This document shows, piece after piece, positions 56,224 to 64,000 of a stretch of DNA of 64,000 nucleotides. The first letter of the stretch is position 1, and each line of letters begins with the position of its first letter. The notes under the pieces were generated by a model. It made no database searches and was not told the DNA's origin. It saw only the letters and a list, made by a program, of their open reading frames with translations. This DNA comes from Oxalobacteraceae bacterium OTU3CAMAD1 (GTDB lineage Bacteria; Pseudomonadota; Gammaproteobacteria; Burkholderiales; Burkholderiaceae_D): contig CP099650.1 in assembly GCA_024123915.1 (NCBI GenBank), positions 4,960,001 through 5,024,000 on the forward strand, given 5' to 3'. Made by a program: the position numbers and the translations under genes.

Positions 56224-57234
56224 TTATTTTTGCACCGGCGCGATCGACACCGGCAGCAAGGTTCCCAAGCCGGCGGCCCTGGCGCGCTTCAGCAGCATTT
56301 CGGCGGTCACCACGTCCTGCAAGGCCGAGCCGACCGACTTGTAGACGGCAATGTCGTTGGCGCCTCGCGGCGGCAGGCGCCCGCCGATCAGATCGGACAA
56401 TGAATGCAGCTTGCCGCCGAAGTCCACGCCTTCGCGCGCGGCGGCGAGCATGTCGCCCGTGTCGTGTGCGACTTCATCGACCATGTCGGCGACGATCAAG
56501 CCCGCCCTGCGTATGACGTCGGCATCGACCTCGCGCTGCTCGGGCAGCGTCGAGCCGATCGACACCACGGTGACGCCGGGCCGCAGCCACTCGCCGCGCA
56601 GCACCGGCGATTCATCGCGTGAGCGCGCGGCGCAGACGATGACGTCGGCCCCCTCGATGGCCTGTTGCGGCGTATCGGCGGCGACGATCTCGATGCCGAG
56701 CAGCCGCTGGAAATCGCTGGCGAACCGCTGGCGGCTGGCCGGCGTCGGGCTGAACACGGCGACCGATGCGATCTCGCGGACGGCGTGCAACGCGTTCAAT
56801 TGCGAGCGCGCCTCGAAGCCGGAGCCGATCATCGCCACGCGCAGCGGCCGCCGGGGCGCCAGCGCGTCCACCGCGACGGCTGCGGTGGCGGCGGTGCGGA
56901 TGGCGGTGATCTGGTTGCCGTCGATCAGGGCGGCCAGTTCCATCGTCTGCTGGTCGAACAGCGAAATCAGGTAGCTGGCGCGGCGCGCCCGCGTCGAGGC
57001 GGCGATCAGCTTGCAGCCCATGTGACCACCGGAGGAAATGGCGCTCAGGCCGCGCAGCCAGACGCCGTCGCCCCTGGCCATGGAGCGCGGCGGCACCATG
57101 GCGTCGTCGATCGGCGCGGCGTAGGCCGCGCGCAGCGCCTCGATCGCGTCTTTCCAGTTGTGCAGTTCACCGACGTCACGGTCGGTCAGGAACAGCGGCG
57201 GGCCACCGGCGGTGGCGATTGCGGTTGCGGTCAT
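56224..57234 (-). CDS. ornithine cyclodeaminase/mu-crystallin family protein
   Basis: A 336-residue NAD(P)-dependent protein of the ornithine cyclodeaminase/mu-crystallin family. Motifs: the dinucleotide fold VAMIGSGFEARSQL (about 130-145), substrate-side VWLRGLSAISSGGHMGCKLIAA (about 58-80) and ITAIRTAATAAVA (about 105-118). Members include ornithine cyclodeaminase, alanine dehydrogenase and ketimine reductases (imino-acid reduction), so the exact reaction is open. The setting with a DapA-like aldolase and aldehyde dehydrogenase suggests imine or amino-acid chemistry in a catabolic route. It is separated from the siderophore genes by 5 kb and an unrelated operon, so use of ornithine here need not concern the siderophore. 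GAAGGGAG lies before the ATG. Confidence 0.82.
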   Translation of the reverse strand: MTATAIATAGGPPLFLTDRDVGELHNWKDAIEALRAAYAAPIDDAMVPPRSMARGDGVWLRGLSAISSGGHMGCKLIAASTRARRASYLISLFDQQTMELAALIDGNQITAIRTAATAAVAVDALAPRRPLRVAMIGSGFEARSQLNALHAVREIASVAVFSPTPASRQRFASDFQRLLGIEIVAADTPQQAIEGADVIVCAARSRDESPVLRGEWLRPGVTVVSIGSTLPEQREVDADVIRRAGLIVADMVDEVAHDTGDMLAAAREGVDFGGKLHSLSDLIGGRLPPRGANDIAVYKSVGSALQDVVTAEMLLKRARAAGLGTLLPVSIAPVQK

Positions 57235-57347
57235 CGATCAAACTCCCTTCAGGCTTATGATCGATACAGGGTAACGACCGCCGCGCCGGCCGGGAAGCTC
57301 GCCGCCCGCATAGCAGCTTTCACAAATGCGGATACCGAAAAACCGCG

Positions 57348-58244
57348 CTACCGCTCCGCGAAAAGGGAGATGATGAGCCGCGTGATGGCGCGCGTCGCCA
57401 ACGTGTGGGGGCGATGCTGGGTTGTACCCAGCACGATGTTACGCACCAGTTCCGGCTGCACGATGCGCGCGGCGTCGATGCCGGCCTGCCCGCCACCCTG
57501 CTCCATCACCGACGCGACGATGGCATAGCCGGCGCCGGCGGCGGCGAGCTCCCTTTGCAACTGGATGGTATCGGCCTCTATCGCCACCGCCAGCTGAATG
57601 CCATGTTCGCGCGCCAGCACGTCAAGCCGCCGGCGCAGCACATGCGGCTCGGCCGGCAGTATCAGGGGCAGGCCCTCGAGCGCGGCGAACGCGATCCGGC
57701 CCGACGCTATGACGGGATCGTCGGCCAAACCGATCAAGTCGAGGGCGACGGTGCGCAGGCATGGTTCACCGGGATCGGCGACCGGCCCCTCGCGCAGCAG
57801 CAACGCCAGGTCCAGCCGCCCGGTGCCAAGCCATTCCTCCATTTGGGCGCTCGAGCCTTCGGCCAGATGCAGGTGGACGCGTGGGAACTGCTCCTTAGCG
57901 CGGCGATACAGCCTGCCCGCGAATATGGACACGCTGCTCGGCAACAGGCCGACGCGCACTTCGCCCATCGGGATGCTGTTGGTCGTGAGGATATCGTCCG
58001 CCAGCCGGTCGGCCTCGGCGATCAAGGGAAGAATACGGGCGTGGATCACTTCACCGAATTCGGTCAGGACCACGCCGCGCCCGGTGCGGCGGAATAGCTT
58101 GCCGCCGCATTGCGTTTCGAGCTGGGCGATCTGGCGGCTGATGGCGGACTGCGGGCTGTTAAGCGCGTTGGCGACCCGGGTCAGGCTGCCCAATTCGGCG
58201 ACTTTGGCGAACAGGCCCCAGCGGGGATCGAGAATCGGCAGCAT
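57348..58244 (-). CDS. LysR-family transcriptional regulator
   Basis: A 298-residue LysR-type regulator. N-terminal winged helix-turn-helix (about 10-70, with SLTRVANALNSPQSAISRQIAQLE) and a C-terminal effector-binding domain (about 90-298). It sits within the catabolic-looking cluster in the same orientation, with 113-base gaps on each side. The clustered genes are therefore its likely targets, perhaps through the divergent region at 61593-61775, where ATCGC (61687) and GCGAT (61710) form an inverted pair around an A+T-rich centre. The inducer is unknown. Confidence 0.87.
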   Translation of the reverse strand: MLPILDPRWGLFAKVAELGSLTRVANALNSPQSAISRQIAQLETQCGGKLFRRTGRGVVLTEFGEVIHARILPLIAEADRLADDILTTNSIPMGEVRVGLLPSSVSIFAGRLYRRAKEQFPRVHLHLAEGSSAQMEEWLGTGRLDLALLLREGPVADPGEPCLRTVALDLIGLADDPVIASGRIAFAALEGLPLILPAEPHVLRRRLDVLAREHGIQLAVAIEADTIQLQRELAAAGAGYAIVASVMEQGGGQAGIDAARIVQPELVRNIVLGTTQHRPHTLATRAITRLIISLFAER

Positions 58245-58356
58245 GCGGCGGGTACCCGTGAATGATCAATTTTTATGGCGGAGACGGTCCACGTAGTGTC
58301 GCATTTTTCCGGTGCGACGTGGGACGTTTCGTGGCCCGTCCGACGCCGCCCGCGAG

Positions 58357-59079
58357 TTAGATGATGTCCACCTCCCGCGCCACCAGCACGAAGGCTTGCG
58401 ACGGCTGGTGAAACGCCGGCTGCCCGCTCGCGCCCAAAAAGACCTTCTGCCAGGCGCGGAAGGCCGGCAGCGCGCCGCCGTCATCGAACCACAGGTTGAC
58501 CACCGCGTCGTAGCTTGGCATATCTTTTGCGCCGAAGTAGGCCATCAAGCCCGTTTCGTCGGGGATGGCCAGGGTCAGCACGGCACGGCGCACAGCGGCG
58601 GCTTGTGGCGTCCCGCGCAGCGCGGCGTCGACTGCAAGGCGCAGCTCCCCGGCGAAGCGCTCGGGTGTGAGCGCATCCGGCTTGCGCAGGAAGTACATCA
58701 TCTTCACCGGGGCGTCGGCGGGCGCCGGCACGTCGAGCTCCACGTCGCGCGCCAGCATCGCCAGCGCGGTCGGCATGTCGCTGAAATTGGCGCCGTCCGG
58801 CCCGACGACGTCGCGCACATAGGCGTCGGTGAATGAGCGCAGCATGCCCTCGACATCGTCGAAATACAGTTCGGTGACGGAGTCGCGGTGGAACAGCCCT
58901 TGATAGGCCGGATCGCCCTCGGCGCCATAGGCGCTGTCGCTGACATGGTTTTGCACATAGCGGCGGATGGACAAAGGCTTGGCCCGCGCCAGCGCGCCAT
59001 GCACGTCGCGGATGTAGCTGAAATATTCGTGCTGCGTCATGCCGGGTTTGCGGCGGATCGCGGCCAGGGTCTTGATCAT
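58357..59079 (-). CDS. EthD-like dimeric alpha/beta-barrel protein 2
   Basis: A 240-residue EthD-type protein (MIKTLAAIRRKPGMTQHEYFSYIRDVHGALA), related in layout to the one at 55512-56207: the same TxxEYxxYxxDxHxxL opening, a middle Phe/Asp-rich part and a C-terminal half-repeat. CAGGAGCG precedes the ATG, 28 bases after the aldehyde dehydrogenase stop. Two EthD paralogues in one cluster suggest that two steps, or a heteromeric protein, use this fold. The reaction is unknown. Confidence 0.72.
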   Translation of the reverse strand: MIKTLAAIRRKPGMTQHEYFSYIRDVHGALARAKPLSIRRYVQNHVSDSAYGAEGDPAYQGLFHRDSVTELYFDDVEGMLRSFTDAYVRDVVGPDGANFSDMPTALAMLARDVELDVPAPADAPVKMMYFLRKPDALTPERFAGELRLAVDAALRGTPQAAAVRRAVLTLAIPDETGLMAYFGAKDMPSYDAVVNLWFDDGGALPAFRAWQKVFLGASGQPAFHQPSQAFVLVAREVDII

Positions 59080-59107
59080 GTTCGCTCCTGTTGTAGGTGG
59101 TGTTCCG

Positions 59108-60559
59108 CTACCACGTGGCGCAGATGTACTTCGATTCCAGATACTCCATCAAACCGTCATGGCCGCCCTCGCGGCCGACGCCGCTCTGCTTCCAGCCGCC
59201 GAACGGCGCCGCCGGATCGGACACCACGCCACGGTTGATGCCCACCATCCCGGCCTCGATGCGCTCGGAGACCGCCAACGCCTTGGCCAGATCGCGCGTG
59301 TGCACGAACGACACCAGTCCGAATTCGGTATCGTTGGCCAATGCGATCGCCTCCTCGACGGTGTCGAACACGCACAGCGGTGCTACCGGCCCGAAGATCT
59401 CCTGCTTCAGGATGCGGGCGTCCGCGCGCACGTCCGTCAACAGGGTCGGTTCGTAAAAGTAACCCGGCCCGCCGCGCGCCTTGCCGCCGGTGAGCACCGT
59501 GGCGCCCTGCCGGACCGCCTCCTCGACCAGTTGCGCCACCTTGTCGAGCGTACTGCGGTTGATCAGCGGGCCAAGCTGCACGCTCTCGTCCAGCCCGGGC
59601 CCCAGCTTGACCGCCGCCATCGCCGCCGCGAAGCGCCGAGCGAACTCCGCCGCCACCGGCCGCTCGACGTAAAAGCGGTTGGCCGCCGTGCACGACTCGC
59701 CGCCGTTGCGCAGCTTGGCCACCATCGCCGACGCCACCGCCACCTCCAGATCGGCGTCGGCGAAGACGATGAACGGCGCGTTGCCGCCCAACTCCATCGA
59801 GCACTTGACCACCTTGTCGGCCGCCTGCGACAGCAGCACGCGACCGATCTCGGTCGAACCGGTGAACGACAGCTTGCGCACGCGCGGGTCGTGCAGCATC
59901 GCATTGACGATCTTGCCGGACTGGCGCGACGGCACCACGTTGATCACGCCGGCGGGCACGCCGGCCTCCTCGAACAGGCCTGCCATCGCCAGCGCCGTCA
60001 GCGGCGTCTCGGAGGCCGGCTTGAGCACCACCGTGCAGCCGGCCGCCAGCGCCGGGCCGATTTTGCGCGTGGCCATCGCCGCCGGGAAGTTCCACGGCGT
60101 GACGAAGACCGCCACGCCGATCGGCTGGCGCACCACCAGGATGCGGTTGGCGCCACCGGGCGCGGTCGACACCTCGCCGACGATGCGCACCGCCTCCTCC
60201 GCATACCAACGCAGGAACTCGGCGGCGTAGGCCACCTCGCCACGCGCCTCGGCCAGCGCCTTGCCGCTTTCCAGCACGATCAGGCGCGCGTATTCCTCCT
60301 GACGCGCCATCAACAGCTCGAACGCCTTGCGCAGGATCTCGCTGCGCCGGCGCGGGGCGGTGGCCGCCCACGCGCCGCCCGCCGCGTAAGCCGCCGCCAC
60401 CGCCTCCAGCGCGTCGTCGATCGAGGCGCTCGCCACCGAGGCCAACACCTCCTCGGTGGCCGGGTCGAAGACCTCGAAGGTGGCGCCGTCCGACGCGTCG
60501 CGCCATTGGCCATTGATGTACAGGCCCTTGGGCGCCTTGTTCACTTCAGGATGTCGCAT
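59108..60559 (-). CDS. NAD(P)-dependent aldehyde dehydrogenase (succinate-semialdehyde type)
   Basis: A 483-residue aldehyde dehydrogenase. Cofactor-side motif TPWNFPAAM (about 150), the general-base Glu in MELGGNAPF (about 256) and the catalytic Cys290 in GGESCTAANR are present, followed by EIFGPVAP. The GESCTAANR form and length match the succinate-/glutarate-semialdehyde dehydrogenase group. It oxidises a semialdehyde to the acid, probably the one made by the upstream DapA-like aldolase (13-base gap). I use the ATG at 60559, preceded by AGAGGAAG; the longer frame from 60613 overlaps the upstream gene. Confidence 0.88.
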   Translation of the reverse strand: MRHPEVNKAPKGLYINGQWRDASDGATFEVFDPATEEVLASVASASIDDALEAVAAAYAAGGAWAATAPRRRSEILRKAFELLMARQEEYARLIVLESGKALAEARGEVAYAAEFLRWYAEEAVRIVGEVSTAPGGANRILVVRQPIGVAVFVTPWNFPAAMATRKIGPALAAGCTVVLKPASETPLTALAMAGLFEEAGVPAGVINVVPSRQSGKIVNAMLHDPRVRKLSFTGSTEIGRVLLSQAADKVVKCSMELGGNAPFIVFADADLEVAVASAMVAKLRNGGESCTAANRFYVERPVAAEFARRFAAAMAAVKLGPGLDESVQLGPLINRSTLDKVAQLVEEAVRQGATVLTGGKARGGPGYFYEPTLLTDVRADARILKQEIFGPVAPLCVFDTVEEAIALANDTEFGLVSFVHTRDLAKALAVSERIEAGMVGINRGVVSDPAAPFGGWKQSGVGREGGHDGLMEYLESKYICATW

Positions 60560-60572
60560 GGTTCTTCCTCTC

Positions 60573-61592
60573 TCAGGCGGGATGGCGGCCGACCATGAAT
60601 TCGCTGTCGGCATCGGTGGTCGGCGTCACCCCCGAGGCGCGCAAGCCTTCGCGCAGCTGCCGCATGATGCGGTCCGGGCAACGCATCGCCGGCGCCCGCA
60701 GCGGACCGCCGTTGAAGCCCGCCAGCCAATCCTGGTACTTCCACTGCGTGCGATTGAGCACGCCCGTGCCGCCCGCGTAGCTGGCTGACGCCGCGCCGTT
60801 GGCCAGGCGCGCCGGATGCACCTTCCAGTACAGCTCCATGGCCGCCTCCCACTGCCCCTCGCGCGCCAGCTTGAACGCCTTCGGATAGTAGTCCTGCATC
60901 CACTGGGTGTTGCTGGTGCCGGAGAACTGCAGGTCCATCAGGTTCATCATCGGTATCGCGTCCCCCTCGATCGGGCAGCTGATGACCACTTCGTCGCGGA
61001 AGTGGTGCCACATCTCGCACAGGCCCGACACCAGCGGGAAGCCCTGCTCGGATTTGATGGCGACGATGTTCGGGATGTCGTCCAGCAGCCGGCGCACGAA
61101 GGCGACCGACATGCCGGCCGGATGCACGCGCTCGAAGCCCCACAACGGAATCGGGAACAGCATCACCGCCAGATCGGTGGCATCGCAGAACGCCTTGGTG
61201 TAGTCGTAGATCTGCTGCTCGTTCGCCGGCCAAAACTGCGGCGGGTACGACAGCAGCACGATGTCGGCGCCGGCCTTCTCGGCCAGCTTGACCGCCTCGA
61301 TGTTCTCTTGCAGTGTCCCGAAGGCGGCGTGGAAGAACAGCCCCATGCCCTGCCCGGCCGTGTCGCGCGCCCAGGCCGTGAACTGGGCGTTCTCCTCCGG
61401 CGTGATCGCCACCTCTGAGCACAGCAGCGTGTAGCTGTAGCCGAACTTGACGGCCAGCTCGATGTCGTGGCGGATGCCGCGCTCATTGAGCCGCTTGAGA
61501 TCGGCCGAATAACTGGGGATGGTGACCGCGCTGCAGCCGGTCAAATGTTCCCGCGCCCAAGCGCGCGCGTCCTGCTTCTTGTAATTTGCCAT
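60573..61592 (-). CDS. DapA/N-acetylneuraminate-lyase family aldolase
   Basis: A 339-residue TIM-barrel enzyme of the dihydrodipicolinate synthase/NAL superfamily. The Schiff-base Lys is Lys180 in IVAIKSEQG, and LLSYPP (about 135) provides the usual Tyr. It lacks the tidy DapA signature, is longer than DapA (about 290) and carries an extended C terminus (TQWKYQDWLAGFNGG). A catabolic aldolase or hydratase that releases pyruvate and an aldehyde is therefore more likely than lysine biosynthesis. It is the first gene of the cluster and is divergent from the DUF72 gene across a 183-base gap that should hold the promoters. Confidence 0.8.
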   Translation of the reverse strand: MANYKKQDARAWAREHLTGCSAVTIPSYSADLKRLNERGIRHDIELAVKFGYSYTLLCSEVAITPEENAQFTAWARDTAGQGMGLFFHAAFGTLQENIEAVKLAEKAGADIVLLSYPPQFWPANEQQIYDYTKAFCDATDLAVMLFPIPLWGFERVHPAGMSVAFVRRLLDDIPNIVAIKSEQGFPLVSGLCEMWHHFRDEVVISCPIEGDAIPMMNLMDLQFSGTSNTQWMQDYYPKAFKLAREGQWEAAMELYWKVHPARLANGAASASYAGGTGVLNRTQWKYQDWLAGFNGGPLRAPAMRCPDRIMRQLREGLRASGVTPTTDADSEFMVGRHPA

Positions 61593-61775
61593 GTCCGATT
61601 CCGTTCGTAAGGTTGGTGTGCCAGAGACGAGATCGATGGTAGTTGGCCTGGAAGAAAGAAGAAACGGCCCGCGCGGGAAAGCAGCTATCGCATTTTTGTT
61701 ATATCAGCCGCGATTGGTGATCCTGCCTAAAGGCAACCGCGCCCCACAGGATGGTGGATTTGGCTATATTTAGCC
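61593..61775. promoter_or_regulatory. divergent intergenic region, aldolase operon/DUF72 gene
   Basis: 183 bases between divergent starts. The right half is A+T-rich (CATTTTTGTTATATCAG at 61691-61707), and ATCGC/GCGAT arms flank it at 61687-61691 and 61710-61714, a possible LysR-type operator of T-N11-A character. A TTGGCTATATT segment lies near the DUF72 start. No Fur-like or TAAA-N17-CGTC element was seen. Confidence 0.3.
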
Positions 61776-62672
61776 ATGGGAAAAATCTACATCGGTATCT
61801 CCGGCTGGCGCTACAAGGGCTGGCGCGGCGTGTTTTATCCGGAAGGGCTGGCGCAGGCGCGCGAGCTCGACTTCGCCTCGCGCGCGCTGCCGACGATCGA
61901 GTTGAACGGCTCCTTCTACTCGCTGCAACGCCCTTCCAGCTATACCGCGTGGTACGAGGCAACGCCGGCGGGCTTCGTCTTCAGCCACAAGGGCAACCGC
62001 TACCTCACCCACATCCTGCGCCTGGGCGACGGCGTCGAAAAGGCGCTGGCCAACGTCATGGCCTCCGGCGTGTTCGAGTTGCGGGAAAAACTTGGGCCGT
62101 TCCTGTGGCAGCTGCCGCCCAACTTCCGCTTCGACGCCGAACGGCTGGAGCATTTTTTCAGCCTGCTGCCACGCGACCTGGAACAGGCGCAGCTCCTGGC
62201 GCGCCAGCACGAGCCGCGCATGAACGGCAAAGTCGCGCTGGAGATCGACGCCAACCACAAGCTGCGCCACGCGCTGGAGATCCGCCACGACAGCTTTATC
62301 GATCCCGCGTTCGTCGCGCTGCTGCGCAAATACAAGGTGGCGCTGGTGGTGGCCGACACCGCCGGAAAATTCCCGTACTACGAGGATGTGACGTCGGACT
62401 TCATGTATCTGCGCCTGCACGGCGCCGAGGAACTCTACGCCAGCGGCTACGACGACGAGTCCCTGGAACGCTGGGCCGCGCGCATTCGCGCCTGGAGCAC
62501 GGGCGGCCAACCGGATGACGCCAAACTGATATCGGACAAGCCGCCGCCGGCGCGCGCGAAACGCGACGTCTACTGCTACTTCGACAACGACATCAAAGTG
62601 CGGGCGCCGTTCGACGCGCGCAGCCTGATCGAGAAATTGGGCCTTGGCGGCGGCCTGGCGTCATTTGGCTGA
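61776..62672 (+). CDS. DUF72 (YecE-like) protein
   Basis: A 298-residue protein of the DUF72/YecE family, a TIM-barrel fold of unsettled function. Opening IYIGISGWRYKGWRGVFYP, then TIELNGSFYSLQ, FVFSHKGNRYLTH and the late YLRLHGAEELYASGY and DVYCYFDND are the family hallmarks. The ATG at 61776 has AGGATGG at some distance upstream. The 3' end overlaps the convergent chloride channel gene by 12 bases. No relation to the neighbouring genes is apparent. Confidence 0.9.
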   Translation: MGKIYIGISGWRYKGWRGVFYPEGLAQARELDFASRALPTIELNGSFYSLQRPSSYTAWYEATPAGFVFSHKGNRYLTHILRLGDGVEKALANVMASGVFELREKLGPFLWQLPPNFRFDAERLEHFFSLLPRDLEQAQLLARQHEPRMNGKVALEIDANHKLRHALEIRHDSFIDPAFVALLRKYKVALVVADTAGKFPYYEDVTSDFMYLRLHGAEELYASGYDDESLERWAARIRAWSTGGQPDDAKLISDKPPPARAKRDVYCYFDNDIKVRAPFDARSLIEKLGLGGGLASFG

Positions 62673-63926
62673 AGGCGGCAGGCGGTCGCGCGGCACCGGC
62701 GGCACGCGATACTTGGCCATGCCTGATTTTTGCGAACGGTAGATGCCGCAACGGCCGGAGAACAGATAGGCGACCACGCAGGCCATCGCGGCGAAGGGAC
62801 CGATCTGCGGGCCAAAGAGCTCGATCGCCATGATGGTCGACGCCAGCGGCGTATTGGCGGCGCCAGCGAACACCGCGACAAAGCCCAGCGCCGCCAGCAG
62901 CGGGAAAGGCAGATGCAGCAAGGGCCCGAGCGCGTTGCCGAGCGTGGCCCCGATGAAGAACAGCGGCGTCACCTCGCCGCCTTTGAAGCCGCTGCCCAGC
63001 GACGCGACCGTAAAGGCGAACTTGCCGAGGAAATCCCACGGCGCCAGCGGGTGCTGGAACGCCTCGACGATCACCGGGATGCCAAGGCCGATGTAGCGCG
63101 TGCCAAGCAGCCATACGGCGATGGCGACGACCACGCCGCCGATCATCGGCCGCAGCGGCGCGTAAGGAATATGGCGCTTCATGAAGGCCGACGCCGCGTG
63201 CGTGGATTTGGCGAAGGCCATGCCGGCCAGGCCGAATACGATGCCCGCCACCAGCACGGCGGCGACGCTGGCGAAGCCGATCGCCACCACCGTGTTCATT
63301 GGATAGTGCGTGTGGTGCACGCCCCAGGCCATGCCCACCTGGTCGGCCGCGACGGCGGCGACGATGCAAGGGAAGATGGCGTCGTAACGCAGGCGGCCGA
63401 CGGCCAGCACCTCCATGCCGAAGATGGCGCCGGCCAGCGGCGTACCGAAGACGGAGGCGAAACCGGCGCTGATGCCGGCCATGAGCACGATGCGGCGGTC
63501 CGCGTGACGCAGCCGCAGCGCATACGTCAGCTGGTCGGCCAGCGCGCCGCCCATCTGCACGGCCGTGCCCTCGCGGCCCACCGAGGCACCGAACAAATGT
63601 GAAACGACGGTGCCGATCAACACCAACGGCGCCATGCGCAGCGGGACCACTTTCTGGGGATCGTGGATTTCGTCGATCAGCAGGTTGTTACCGGCTTCCA
63701 CGCTGGAGCCGGTTTTCAGGTAAAGCCAGCCGACGGCGAAGCCGGCCAGCGGCAGCAGCCAGATGATCCAGGCGTGCGCCTCGCGCCAGTGTGTCGCATA
63801 ATCGAGCGCAAAGAGGAAGAATGCCGAGGCGGTGCCGCTCAACGCGGCGATCACGCCGGCGATACAGGTCCACTTGGCGACGTACGCCAGCAAAGCCGTT
63901 TGTTCGGGATAAAGAGAGGATTTCAT
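62661..63926 (-). CDS. CLC-family chloride channel/transporter
   Basis: A 421-residue membrane protein of the CLC family with about ten hydrophobic helices. Recognisable filter motifs are GREGTAVQMGG (about 115-125, the GKEGP-like loop) and GSGFKGGEVTPLFFIGA (about 315-330, the GxFxP-like loop), with GFASVFGTPLAGAIFGMEV between them. There is no C-terminal CBS pair. The first GSGIP-like loop is altered to GSSVEAGNN, which marks the divergent prokaryotic branch. The ATG at 63926 begins MKSSLYPEQT; a frame extending to 63977 adds a Cys/Gly-rich start with no ribosome site. Confidence 0.87.
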   Translation of the reverse strand: MKSSLYPEQTALLAYVAKWTCIAGVIAALSGTASAFFLFALDYATHWREAHAWIIWLLPLAGFAVGWLYLKTGSSVEAGNNLLIDEIHDPQKVVPLRMAPLVLIGTVVSHLFGASVGREGTAVQMGGALADQLTYALRLRHADRRIVLMAGISAGFASVFGTPLAGAIFGMEVLAVGRLRYDAIFPCIVAAVAADQVGMAWGVHHTHYPMNTVVAIGFASVAAVLVAGIVFGLAGMAFAKSTHAASAFMKRHIPYAPLRPMIGGVVVAIAVWLLGTRYIGLGIPVIVEAFQHPLAPWDFLGKFAFTVASLGSGFKGGEVTPLFFIGATLGNALGPLLHLPFPLLAALGFVAVFAGAANTPLASTIMAIELFGPQIGPFAAMACVVAYLFSGRCGIYRSQKSGMAKYRVPPVPRDRLPPSAK

Positions 63927-64000
63927 GCAGCGAGCGGCAACTCCGGGGTCAGGTCCGCCAATTCTACACGAGCACATCGTTACCGCCGAGACACGTAGGG

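Noticed and set aside
56224..57234. ornithine cyclodeaminase-like gene as part of siderophore precursor supply
   Set aside because: It lies in another operon with aldolase and dehydrogenase genes and has no TAAA-N17-CGTC or Fur element nearby.

Overview
The window is GC-rich DNA from a Gram-negative bacterium, most likely a betaproteobacterium of the order Burkholderiales (an Oxalobacteraceae/Massilia-Duganella type is a guess; no rRNA or other marker is present). About 50 kb (1.7-51.9 kb) is one iron-scavenging locus. It encodes an NRPS/PKS assembly line for a lipopeptide siderophore and the genes for its regulation, export, maturation, uptake and iron release. The organisation (fatty acyl-AMP ligase NRPS, then a PKS, then three further NRPSs, plus a TauD-type hydroxylase, MbtH, PvdS-like sigma factor, PvdE-like exporter and FhuF-like reductase) resembles the PKS-containing lipopeptide siderophore pathways of Burkholderiales such as variochelin. 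It adds a PvdQ-type acylase.

Layout. (1) 1-1.7 kb: a secreted alpha/beta hydrolase in visibly less GC-rich DNA. (2) 1.7-6.9 kb: FhuF-like reductase (+), then on the minus strand the PvdQ-like acylase and PvdE-like ABC exporter. (3) 6.97-14.2 kb (+): ornithine N-hydroxylase, diaminobutyrate aminotransferase, FecI-like sigma, FecR-like anti-sigma and an STN-containing TonB-dependent receptor. (4) 14.3-51.1 kb (-): one ~37 kb operon, in transcription order MbtH, type II thioesterase, TauD-like dioxygenase, NRPS1 (FAAL-T-C-A-T), PKS (KS-AT-KR-T), NRPS2 (C-A-T-C-A-T-C-A-T), NRPS3 (C-A-T-E-C-A-T-C-A-T), NRPS4 (C-A-T-TE). (5) 51.2-51.8 kb: the PvdS-like sigma gene behind a strong Fur box. (6) 52.1-52.5 kb: a CzcE-like metal protein behind a perfect CopR-type palindrome. 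(7) 52.7-55.3 kb (-): exbB-exbD and a TonB-like membrane protein with an unusual C-terminal domain. (8) 55.5-61.6 kb (-): a catabolic-looking cluster (DapA-like aldolase, aldehyde dehydrogenase, two EthD-like proteins, LysR regulator, ornithine cyclodeaminase-like protein). (9) A DUF72 gene and a CLC chloride channel.

How the genes work together. Colinear reading of the adenylation pockets predicts acyl - basic residue (DGEDHGTVVK) - reduced malonate unit - Ser - X - Dab - D-Ser - Asp (probably beta-hydroxylated by the TauD enzyme) - Ser - X. X has the code DVWNIGLIHK and is argued here to be N5-hydroxyornithine, because two hydroxamates plus one hydroxyaspartate give a six-coordinate iron site. 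Four copies of TAAA-N17-CGTC, the promoter form expected for PvdS/OrbS-like sigma factors, lie before the reductase, the acylase-exporter pair, the hydroxylase operon and the 37 kb operon. Together with the Fur boxes before the sigma gene and the receptor gene they give a simple circuit: Fur controls the sigma factor, and the sigma factor controls all biosynthetic units. Substrate assignments come from pocket residues read by eye and remembered code tables, not from a search.
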